Of a stretch of 64,000 nucleotides of DNA, positions 16,301-23,768 are shown piece by piece. The notes under the pieces are model-generated. The model made no database searches. It saw nothing but the letters and a program-made list of their open reading frames with translations, and was not told the origin of the DNA. The DNA lies in assembly GCA_025360565.1 (NCBI GenBank), contig JANYBY010000119.1, positions 1 through 64,000 on the forward strand, in the 5' to 3' direction. The position numbers were made by a program, and so were the translations under genes. The stretch is from Bacteroidota bacterium (GTDB taxonomy: Bacteria > Bacteroidota > Bacteroidia > B-17B0 > Aurantibacillaceae). Within the stretch, counting starts at the first letter, position 1; the number at the start of each line of letters is the position of its first letter.

Positions 16301-17992
16301 ATGCAGCGACATTTTGTAAAACCCGATTTTAATGTAACAACGTGGGAATTATTAAAACCGTATTTTGATGAACTTGAATCCCGAAAAATTAATTCAATTG
16401 CCGATCTTGAAAAATGGCTCAAGGATAGTTCTGAACTTGGCGCTGTTGTAAGCGAAAATATGGCCTGGCGCTATATTAAAATGACCTGCGATACTGCGAA
16501 CGCAGAATTGAGAAATAGCTTTAATGATTTTGTGCAGAACATTGAGCCACAAATGGCACCTATAGGGAATGAACTGAACAAAAAATTAATTGGTACTCCG
16601 TTTACTTCTCAACTTACTAAACAAGGATACGATATTTATTTACGTTCGGTAAAAAACGCTATTGAATTATTCCGCGAAAAAAACATTCCGCTTAATACGC
16701 AGTTGCAGGAATTAGAACAGCAATTCGGCGAAATTAACGGCGCACAAAGTATTGAGTACAACGGCGAAAAAATAACCATGCAAAAAGCCTCTGTTTATTT
16801 AAAAGACCTGAACCGAAAAGTGCGCGAAGAAGTATATTATAAAATTCAGGAGAGAAGAGGGCAGGACGAAAACGCGCTGAATGAGCTGTTCACCAAATTA
16901 ATTCAACTGCGCCAACAGGTTGCAGTGAACACAGGTTTTAAAAATTACCGCGATTACAAACATCAGTCACTTGGCCGTTTTGATTATACGGTGCAGGATT
17001 GTTTAAATTTTCATGAATCGGTAAAACAACATGCGGTGCCTTTAATTATTGAACACGATAAAAAGCGTAAACAAAAATTAAAACTGGAAGATTACCGTCC
17101 TTGGGATACCGCGGTGGATGAAGAAGGCAAGCCGCCTTTAAAACCGTTTGCAAGTGCACAAGAGTTAATTGAAAAAACAATTACCTGTTTTAATAAGATA
17201 GATCCGTTTTTTGGCGAGTGCATTAAAACCATGCAAAAGCTTAACCGTCTCGATCTGGAAAGCAGAATTGGCAAGGCTCCCGGCGGCTATCAATATCCGC
17301 TGTACGAAACCGATGTGCCTTTTATTTTTATGAACTCGGTAGGTTTGCACCGCGATCTGGTTACTATGGTACATGAAGGAGGTCACGCAATACATTCTTT
17401 TTTAGATAAAGATCTTGACCTGGTTGAATTTAAGTCGCCCACCAGCGAAGTGGCCGAATTGGCCAGCATGAGCATGGAATTGATAAGCATGGAACACTGG
17501 GATATTTTTTTTACTGACAAAGAAGAATTAAAACGCGCCAAACGCCAACAGCTGGAAGGAGTGATAGATGCTTTGCCATGGATAGCCGCGGTAGATAAAT
17601 TTCAGCACCTGCTTTATTTAAAACCTGAACACACTGTTGCAGAACGTTATGAGATGTGGAACGGATTGATGAAAGATTTTGGAAGTCCTGTAATAAATAA
17701 TGCAGGACTAGAAAATTTTGTGAACCGCCGTTGGCAGGTGCAATTGCATTTATACGAAGTGCCATTTTATTATATTGAATATGGTTTTGCACAGCTGGGT
17801 GCTATTGCCATGTGGCGCCAGTACAAAAAAGATCCAAAACAAGCCATAACAAATTATAAAAAAGCACTTGGGCTGGGTTACACAAAAAGTATTCCTGAAA
17901 TTTACGAGGCCGCCGGAATTAAATTTGATTTCAGTCCGGCTTACGTAAAAGAGTTAATGAATTTTGTGAAGGAAGAGTATGAGAAGGTTTGA
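16301..17992 (+). CDS. pepF: M3 family oligoendopeptidase (PepF type)
   Basis: A 563-residue cytoplasmic metallopeptidase that degrades oligopeptides. The zinc motif HEGGH is at residues 358-362, within TMVHEGGHAIHSF. The third ligand Glu lies in PTSEVAELASM (383-386). The long N-terminal helical region and the C-terminal YYIEYGFAQLGAIAMWRQYK segment are typical. It is cotranscribed with the patatin gene. Its last 84 bases are repeated in diverged form (75 of 84 identical) at 18944-19027, beyond two small genes. That points to recombination at this gene's 3' end. Confidence 0.94.
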   Translation: MQRHFVKPDFNVTTWELLKPYFDELESRKINSIADLEKWLKDSSELGAVVSENMAWRYIKMTCDTANAELRNSFNDFVQNIEPQMAPIGNELNKKLIGTPFTSQLTKQGYDIYLRSVKNAIELFREKNIPLNTQLQELEQQFGEINGAQSIEYNGEKITMQKASVYLKDLNRKVREEVYYKIQERRGQDENALNELFTKLIQLRQQVAVNTGFKNYRDYKHQSLGRFDYTVQDCLNFHESVKQHAVPLIIEHDKKRKQKLKLEDYRPWDTAVDEEGKPPLKPFASAQELIEKTITCFNKIDPFFGECIKTMQKLNRLDLESRIGKAPGGYQYPLYETDVPFIFMNSVGLHRDLVTMVHEGGHAIHSFLDKDLDLVEFKSPTSEVAELASMSMELISMEHWDIFFTDKEELKRAKRQQLEGVIDALPWIAAVDKFQHLLYLKPEHTVAERYEMWNGLMKDFGSPVINNAGLENFVNRRWQVQLHLYEVPFYYIEYGFAQLGAIAMWRQYKKDPKQAITNYKKALGLGYTKSIPEIYEAAGIKFDFSPAYVKELMNFVKEEYEKV

Positions 17993-18008
17993 AAAGTGAA
18001 GTTGGGGA

Positions 18009-18119
18009 ATGAGAGTAATCGAAGAACCATTATGCCGTGCAAGACCGATAGGTTTTCTCGCTGAGGCGCTGCAGACAAGTAGGGAAGAGGTTTTTATAGC
18101 GGTTGATGGTAAAGCTTAG
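18009..18119 (+). CDS. Candidate 36-aa ORF, unrecognised
   Basis: An ATG-to-TAG frame of 36 codons that begins 17 bases after the pepF stop and reads MRVIEEPLCRARPIGF and onward. Its composition looks protein-like, rich in Glu, Ala and Val with no low complexity, and ends EEVFIAVDGKA. It could be a real small gene or the remnant of a longer one. I do not recognise a family, and it may simply be chance. Confidence 0.2.
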   Translation: MRVIEEPLCRARPIGFLAEALQTSREEVFIAVDGKA

Positions 18120-18174
18120 GGGTTAACATTGGAACAAATTTCCTATTCCAACACTTTTTTCGTATCTTTAAAAT

Positions 18175-18702
18175 ATGGACGCGAAAGCAAAATACCATCT
18201 TGGCATTGAAATTGACCGGCTGACAAATAGCATTTTAAATTGCATTTCCGGCGACAGCTTTCCGACCGACGTTCACGTTCTTAGTAAGAGCGACCTTAAG
18301 CACATTAATAAAAAAAATGCCTGGCTTTTCAATTGGGCGGCCGAAAACAAACTCTCCGACAGGCAGATTTATAAACTAACAATTAGAAATAATCCTGAAA
18401 TTATTCAAGGATTAGCGAGTATTAGTGATTTTAACGATCATTATTATTTACATCTTATCGAAAGTGCACCGTTTAATCTTGGGAGAAACAAGCTTTACGA
18501 AGGGGTTCCGGGGAATCTGTTCGCTTTCGCTTGCAAAATATCATGGGATAAAGGCTACCAAGGTTTTATTTCTTTTAGATCCAAAACAAAACTAATTCAA
18601 CATTATGAAATGACCTTAGGAGCAACACATGTAGGTGAGCACAATATGGTGATTTTCCCACATGAAGCGCTAAAACTAATCAAGAAATATTTTCCAACTT
18701 AA
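18175..18702 (+). CDS. GNAT-fold-like protein, first gene of a two-gene module
   Basis: A 175-residue soluble protein. The C-terminal ~75 residues look like a GNAT acetyltransferase core. A strand plus loop (FNLGRNKLYEGVPGNL) leads into a helix (FAFACKISWDKGY) and a G-F-I-S-F strand. LIQHYEMTLGATHVG follows, which parallels the Y-x-k-x-G-F end of motif B in GNATs. The N-terminal ~60 residues are of unknown fold. The acetyl-CoA pyrophosphate loop is not canonical, so catalysis is uncertain. It is followed 13 bases later by a 57-residue basic-tailed protein. The pair sits between pepF and a diverged copy of the pepF 3' end. A toxin-antitoxin-like or modification role is a hypothesis only. Confidence 0.7.
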   Translation: MDAKAKYHLGIEIDRLTNSILNCISGDSFPTDVHVLSKSDLKHINKKNAWLFNWAAENKLSDRQIYKLTIRNNPEIIQGLASISDFNDHYYLHLIESAPFNLGRNKLYEGVPGNLFAFACKISWDKGYQGFISFRSKTKLIQHYEMTLGATHVGEHNMVIFPHEALKLIKKYFPT

Positions 18703-18715
18703 ATAAACTATTATC

Positions 18716-18889
18716 ATGGGGCACATTAAAGAACCAAAAGGAGTAGATTTTACAGTAGATCCAACGCCATTAACTGACGAGGAAAAGAAGAGAATAAGTG
18801 AAATAATTGCTTACTACAAAGCCACAGGCCGAAAAAAAGTATTTAATAAGGCCTCTCAACAAAAGACTCGCAAACGTTCAGCAGCATAA
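18716..18889 (+). CDS. 57-aa protein paired with the GNAT-like gene
   Basis: A 57-residue protein starting MGHIKEPKGVDFTVDP, 13 bases after the GNAT-like gene. The first half carries the conserved-looking segment PKGVDFTVDPTPLTDEEK, the middle a short helix (RISEIIAYYKA), and the last 18 residues are very basic (GRKKVFNK, QQKTRKRSAA). The tight spacing and small size suggest it works with its neighbour, for example as a partner or antidote. No direct evidence supports a function. It ends 54 bases before the duplicated pepF end. Confidence 0.65.
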   Translation: MGHIKEPKGVDFTVDPTPLTDEEKKRISEIIAYYKATGRKKVFNKASQQKTRKRSAA

Positions 18890-18943
18890 GCATAGATGCC
18901 CGGAAAAGGCAGCCATTTTTTAGCAAACTTATCTGCCTTCAAT

Positions 18944-19027
18944 GGCGCCGGAATTAAATTTGATTTCAGTCCTGCCAATGTAAAAGAGTTAATGGATTTT
19001 GTGAAGGCGGAGTATGAGAAGGTTTAA
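18944..19027 (+). pseudogene. Duplicated, diverged 3' end of pepF
   Basis: 84 bases aligning without gaps to 17909-17992, the last 28 codons of pepF including the stop, with 9 differences. The translated fragment GAGIKFDFSPANVKELMDFV keeps the frame, and the substitutions are mostly conservative (Y to N, N to D, E to A). It therefore looks like the end of a homologous pepF from another lineage or an old duplicate, not a recent copying error. Nothing upstream of it resembles the rest of pepF. Confidence 0.8.
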
Positions 19028-19035
19028 CAATAGCT

Positions 19036-19126
19036 AAAAAGTCATCCCGAGGAACGAGGGATCTGTTCTCTTTCGAAAAAGCCTTTCCCCCTAACAGACA
19101 CTTCGCTACCGCTCAGTATGGCGTGA
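19036..19126. repeat. Intergenic repeat with GTCATCCCGAGG and CGCTCAGTATGG arms
   Basis: The segment opens AGTCATCCCGAGGAACGAGG and closes CTTCGCTACCGCTCAGTATGGCG. These resemble the two ends of the widespread Bacteroidota spacer repeat that normally reads as paired CCCTGAG/CTCAGGG arms. It lies immediately upstream of the lipoprotein gene at 19137. Confidence 0.4.
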
Positions 19127-19136
19127 AACTTTGAAA

Positions 19137-19631
19137 ATGAAAACAAAAGCAATACATATTTTTTTATTTTTCGTAATTATTGCTTTAACAACCTGCAAAA
19201 AATATCCTGAAAATACTTTGTGGTTTACAAACTTTAGCAAAATAAAATTTTTAGACAATGTTCATTTGACAGCCTTTACTGTAAACGGTATTGATAGTTT
19301 ACAATCACTAAAAGTTTTTTTTGGATCGCGCAGTGGCTACAAAGATATCAGCCAGGTTTACATTGAAGAAACTTATGATTCGCATTATGGCAATACAGTT
19401 GGTGTTTTTCATGTGCCATATGAGCATATTATTTTGGGCTATAGTTTTTCTAAAAACAAGAAAAACATTTCATTTGGCTTTGTAACACAAGACACCTCAA
19501 TATTAAAGAGAAACCTATTTATTGACAATAATCAATGGCAGATAATTAAACTTGATCTCAAGACTGGGACACGAAAAATTAAAAAAACCGTGAATGGCAA
19601 TACTTACGAATTGCAGTTTGAGAAGTTGTGA
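19137..19631 (+). CDS. Small lipoprotein, unknown function
   Basis: A 164-residue predicted lipoprotein. Residues 1-20 form the signal with the lipobox ending LTTC (Cys20), followed by K-K-Y-P. The mature part is rich in aromatic and beta-forming residues (NTLWFTNFSKIKF, EHIILGYSFSKN, WQIIKLDLKTGTRKI), suggesting a small beta-sheet domain. I do not recognise a family. I prefer the ATG at 19137 over a TTG two codons earlier. It lies in the repeat-rich accessory patch between pepF and ftsE, flanked by intergenic repeats on both sides. Confidence 0.7.
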   Translation: MKTKAIHIFLFFVIIALTTCKKYPENTLWFTNFSKIKFLDNVHLTAFTVNGIDSLQSLKVFFGSRSGYKDISQVYIEETYDSHYGNTVGVFHVPYEHIILGYSFSKNKKNISFGFVTQDTSILKRNLFIDNNQWQIIKLDLKTGTRKIKKTVNGNTYELQFEKL

Positions 19632-19639
19632 CCGAAATG

Positions 19640-19757
19640 TGGCTTAGGGATGCGAAAGGTTTAGCTCTTTTTGTTCCGCCATTTTCGGCGGACAAAAAAG
19701 CCGAAGCGAAGCGGAGCCTGAAGCAGCCCGGGCCGCAGGCAAGCCCCAAATTTCTTT
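19640..19757 (+). repeat. Structured intergenic repeat, AGGGATG family copy 2
   Basis: Starts TTAGGGATGCGAAAGG. It contains the stem GCTCTTTTTGTTCCGCC with GGCGGACAAAAAAGC (about 19664-19701), then AAGCGGAGCCTGAAGCAGCC and a GGCCGCAGGC segment. A chance reading frame runs through it, but the paired structure and its recurrence at two other sites argue for a noncoding repeat. Confidence 0.65.
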
Positions 19758-19764
19758 ATCCAAA

Positions 19765-20433
19765 TCAATTCGTTTCCGTCACCTTTGCATCCTCAAAAGT
19801 AAGTGTGCGCGATTTGTACTTATTATAAACCATCATATCATGTGTAGCGAGCAGTACGGCCCTTCCGCTTTCGCTCAATTGTTTCAGCAATTTTAAAATT
19901 TCTTCCGATGTTTCAGGGTCTAAGTTGCCGGTGGGCTCATCGGCCAAAATAATTTCAGGATCGTTTACCAAAGCACGCGCAATGCTTACGCGTTGCTGTT
20001 CACCGCCCGAGAGCTCGTGGGGCATTTTATTTTCTTTCCCTTCTAAACTTACTTTTTTTAATACGTCAATTACCCGTTCTTTTATTTTAGCTTCTTCGCC
20101 CCAGCCGGTGGCTTTCATCACAAATCTTAAATTTTCATAAACGCTCCGGTCACTCAGCAATTGAAAATCCTGAAATACAATGCCGAGTTTACGCCTTAAA
20201 TACGGTATTTGCGCCGCTTTTAAATTATTTAAGCTGTAGCCGCAAACAATTCCTGTGCCCGAATTAAGCGGCAGATCGCCGTAAATTGTTTTTAAAAAAC
20301 TGCTTTTGCCGCTGCCTGTTTTACCAAGCAGGTAAAGGAACTCGCCCTTTTTTATTTCAACATTTAAACCGCCAACAACCGGGCGCTCCTCCTGAAAAAT
20401 AGTTACGTTATCAAATTTTATAAGGGTGGACAT
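19765..20433 (-). CDS. ftsE: Cell-division ABC ATPase FtsE
   Basis: A 222-residue ATPase of the FtsEX type, which couples ATP hydrolysis to control of peptidoglycan hydrolases at the septum. Walker A GKTGSGKS is at 37-44, the Q-loop glutamine is Q88 in VFQDFQLL, the signature LSGGEQQR is at 141-148, Walker B ILADEP is at 162-167, and H198 is the H-loop. The LSGGEQQRVSIARA and ADEPTGNLDP segments and the short length fit FtsE better than LolD, though the two are close. No ftsX is adjacent, which is common in this phylum. It diverges from the TPR gene across 164 bases. Confidence 0.85.
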   Translation of the reverse strand: MSTLIKFDNVTIFQEERPVVGGLNVEIKKGEFLYLLGKTGSGKSSFLKTIYGDLPLNSGTGIVCGYSLNNLKAAQIPYLRRKLGIVFQDFQLLSDRSVYENLRFVMKATGWGEEAKIKERVIDVLKKVSLEGKENKMPHELSGGEQQRVSIARALVNDPEIILADEPTGNLDPETSEEILKLLKQLSESGRAVLLATHDMMVYNKYKSRTLTFEDAKVTETN

Positions 20434-20597
20434 TTAAACGGGAAAACATAAAATTAGAAAAATTGTAACCTGTTAACGCATTTTGCCTTATACCAATATC
20501 AACACAAGAGGGTTAATAACTGCCTGTGCTCATTGCCAAAGCACCCTCATAAGAAAAGTAAATTTAGTGAGATAAATTTTACCACATTTTCACCTTA

Positions 20598-23500
20598 ATG
20601 ATACACACTAAAAAGTTAGGCACTTTACTGCTCTCTATTTGTTTATTTACCGTTTCTGTTGCGCAGAAAACTGCAGCTTACATGGATAAGGACGAAGCCT
20701 ACAAACTCGGCTTAGACCTTTTTGATAAGAGACAATATGTAAATGCGCAAAAAAATTTCAGCGATTATGTTTCTCAAAGCAAACCGTCTATACAAAGAGC
20801 GGAAGCTGCTTTTTACGCCGCGGCCTGCGCCATTGAACTTTTTAATAAGGATGGTGATTGGCAAATGAAGCAATTCATTGAAAAATATCCTGAGAGTCAA
20901 AAAGTAAATACGGCCTGGTTTTACCTTGGCAAATCAAACTACCGAAGAAAAAAATACATTGAAACAATTGAATATTTAGAGAAAGTTGATGTTTATAAAT
21001 TAGACAAAGAGCAATTGGCCGAAATGTATTTTAAACGCGGCTACAGTTATTATGTAAATGATCACAGCGATAAAGCAAAGGCGGATTTCGCTGAAATAAA
21101 AGATGTGGACAATAAATACGCGCACCCGGCAAATTATTATTTTTCGCACATTGCTTACGAAGAAAAAAATTACGAAATAGCTCTTGCCGGATTCAATCGT
21201 CTGGTTGGTAATCCAACTTTTGGAACAGTAGTACCTTATTACATTACACAAATTTATTTTATTCAAGGCAAATTTGATAAAGTAGTTCAAGAAGCGCCCG
21301 CTTTATTGAACGACAGCGATCATGTGCAAAAAGCAAGCGAAATAAACATGATGATAGGCGAAAGTTATTTTAATTTAAAAGACTACGCCAAGGCACTTCC
21401 TTTTTTGCATAAAACCGAATTAGCTTCCGATTTACATGCGCAGGGCAATTACGCCTTGGGATATTGCTATTACAAAACCAGCGATTATCCAAATGCAATC
21501 AGCCATTTTGAAAAAGCATCCGACTCATACGATTCTCTCGCTCAAAATGCCTGGTACCATATGGCAGATTGTTATGTAAAACTAAACGATAAGTTAAAAG
21601 CCAAGAACGCGTATTACAGCGCGTACAAAACAAACCTTGATAAAAAAATAACGGAAGATGCTTTATTCAGTTTCGCGAAATTAAGTTATGAGTTAGATTT
21701 TAGTCCTTATAACGAAGCAGCCACTGCTTTTGCCGGGTATTTAAAAGAATATCCTCAGTCGCCCAGAAAAGATGAGTGTTATAATTTTTTAATTAACGTT
21801 TATTCCACCACAAAAAATTACGATCTCGCCATTAAGAGCATAGAAAGTTTACAAAGCATTGATCCCATTTTAAAAGTTACGTATCAAAAATTAATTTATT
21901 TCAGGGGAGTTGAATATTTTAATAATGGCAATTTAGATAACGCCGAAAAACAATTTAAAAAATCGCTTGCACAAAATTCCGATTTTAAATTGAACGGGCT
22001 TTGTCAGTATTGGCTTGGAGAAATTTCGTACAATAGAAAAGATTATACAACCGCTATTAACGCCTGGAAAGCCTTTCAGGTAATGGACGGGGCGGTGCAG
22101 CTGAAAGAATATATGTTAAGCGATTATGCATTGGGTTACGCGTATTTTTTACGAAAAGAGAACGGCGATTACACAAGCGCGAATATTTCGTTCCGAAAAT
22201 TTTTATTGAATAAAATTGGGCAAGATGAAACAAAAGTGAACGACGCCATTATTCGGGTGGCCGACAGTTATTTTATGAATAACGATTATTTGCAGGCCGG
22301 CGAATATTATAAACAAGCCATTGATGCCAATAAAATGGATGTAGATTACGCGTTGTACCAAAAGGCACTTTGCGATGGATTAAACAAAAAGTACAACGAT
22401 AAAATTGACGAACTCAAAAAGATAGAAACACGTTATCCCGCTTCAAATTATTTGAGTGCGACCATGAATGAAATTGCCGATACATATTTAAATAATTTAA
22501 AGGACGATGAGAACGCGATAATTTACTACAATAAAATATTAAACAATTATCCTAAGTCCTCTTTCGCCAATAATTGCAATGCCCAATTAGGAAATATTTA
22601 TTTCAGTAAAAAGCAAGACGATAAGGCATTTGAATATTACGACAAATTTGTGAAGGCCGACAGCAAAAGTGAAGCCGCTAAGGATGTGTTGGAAGCAATT
22701 AAAAAAATATACGAGACCAAAGGAGATGTGGAAGGAATGGAAAAATATTTTGCGTCCATAGGTAATCCTTTATCCGAAAATCAATTGGAAAAAGCCTCTT
22801 ACGCGGCGGCTTACGACGCTTTCTACGTTCAAAAAAATTGCGATGTTGCTTTACCAAAGTGGGAATCGTATATCGCTAAATTCCCCAATGGAAAATACAT
22901 AACTGAGGCGCAATTTATTTCCGCGGAATGTAATTACAGTAAAAATAATTTTGAAAAAGCCCTGCAAGGATATTTGTATGTGATCGGCAAAGGCAGAAGT
23001 TTAAACAGCGAAGTGGCTTACACCAAAGCATCGTACCTATATTATAAGGACAAAAAATACACTGAGGCTTTGCCTTTATTTTTAGCGCTGCAGGATATTG
23101 CTGAAACGCCTTCGAATAAAAGCGCCGGCAAATTCGGCGCAATGCGCTCTTCATTTTATTTAAATCAGTACGAAACCGCTTTAGCAGAAAGTAACAAAGT
23201 GTTGAGCACCGAAAAATTAACGCCGCAACAAACCAGCGAAGCAAAATACATTAAAGCAAGATCCTTGTACGAAACAAAACGATTGGACGATGCCATGTTA
23301 GAGTTTAAAGCGATGACCAAGACAAGTAAAAATGTTACCGGAGCAGAAGCGTATTATTATGTAGCAAAAATTTTGTTCGCGAAACAGGATTATAAAGAGG
23401 TTGAAAAAACAGTGAATAAACTGATCAGTTACGAATACAGTAACGATGATTGGAACAACATGGGAATGCTGCTTTTAGCGGATGCCTATTTGGCGAAGGG

Positions 23501-23768
23501 CGATGAGGCAGATGCAAAGGTAATTTTACAAACTATAATTGAAGGAAAACCAAAACAGGAATATATTGACGAAGCTAATAACAGATTAGAAGACCTGAAG
23601 GCCAAACAGGAAGCGAAATTGCAGAAACAACACGAACAGCAAAGCAACGAAATGAAAATAGACGGCAATCCAACAAAAAAAGATGAAGTGTTGTATGATA
23701 AAATAAATAAAGAAGGTTCGGGTAAAGACAGTACACAAACAAAATCAAATATTGAGAAGCCAAAATAA
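20598..23768 (+). CDS. Exported TPR-repeat protein
   Basis: A 1056-residue periplasmic or outer-membrane-associated protein. The signal peptide is within residues 1-22 (LLLSICLFTVSVAQ). Most of the length is tetratricopeptide-like helical repeats with recurring A-x-Y-x-L-G/A-x-x-Y signatures, for example AEMYFKRGYSYYVNDHSDKA, ANYALGYCYYKTSDYPNA (shortened) and AQLGNIYFSKKQDDKA. The C-terminus is charged and repetitive (KQEAKLQKQHEQQSNEMK). Such proteins are protein-protein scaffolds. Its stop codon overlaps the ATG of the next gene by one base (TAATG), so the two are translationally coupled and probably work together at the outer membrane. Confidence 0.85.
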   Translation: MIHTKKLGTLLLSICLFTVSVAQKTAAYMDKDEAYKLGLDLFDKRQYVNAQKNFSDYVSQSKPSIQRAEAAFYAAACAIELFNKDGDWQMKQFIEKYPESQKVNTAWFYLGKSNYRRKKYIETIEYLEKVDVYKLDKEQLAEMYFKRGYSYYVNDHSDKAKADFAEIKDVDNKYAHPANYYFSHIAYEEKNYEIALAGFNRLVGNPTFGTVVPYYITQIYFIQGKFDKVVQEAPALLNDSDHVQKASEINMMIGESYFNLKDYAKALPFLHKTELASDLHAQGNYALGYCYYKTSDYPNAISHFEKASDSYDSLAQNAWYHMADCYVKLNDKLKAKNAYYSAYKTNLDKKITEDALFSFAKLSYELDFSPYNEAATAFAGYLKEYPQSPRKDECYNFLINVYSTTKNYDLAIKSIESLQSIDPILKVTYQKLIYFRGVEYFNNGNLDNAEKQFKKSLAQNSDFKLNGLCQYWLGEISYNRKDYTTAINAWKAFQVMDGAVQLKEYMLSDYALGYAYFLRKENGDYTSANISFRKFLLNKIGQDETKVNDAIIRVADSYFMNNDYLQAGEYYKQAIDANKMDVDYALYQKALCDGLNKKYNDKIDELKKIETRYPASNYLSATMNEIADTYLNNLKDDENAIIYYNKILNNYPKSSFANNCNAQLGNIYFSKKQDDKAFEYYDKFVKADSKSEAAKDVLEAIKKIYETKGDVEGMEKYFASIGNPLSENQLEKASYAAAYDAFYVQKNCDVALPKWESYIAKFPNGKYITEAQFISAECNYSKNNFEKALQGYLYVIGKGRSLNSEVAYTKASYLYYKDKKYTEALPLFLALQDIAETPSNKSAGKFGAMRSSFYLNQYETALAESNKVLSTEKLTPQQTSEAKYIKARSLYETKRLDDAMLEFKAMTKTSKNVTGAEAYYYVAKILFAKQDYKEVEKTVNKLISYEYSNDDWNNMGMLLLADAYLAKGDEADAKVILQTIIEGKPKQEYIDEANNRLEDLKAKQEAKLQKQHEQQSNEMKIDGNPTKKDEVLYDKINKEGSGKDSTQTKSNIEKPK

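Noticed and set aside
19628..19828. A 66-codon frame overlapping the end of the 19137 lipoprotein gene
   Set aside because: It runs through the structured repeat and into the 3' end of ftsE. Its sequence is dictated by the hairpin and recurs in noncoding copies.
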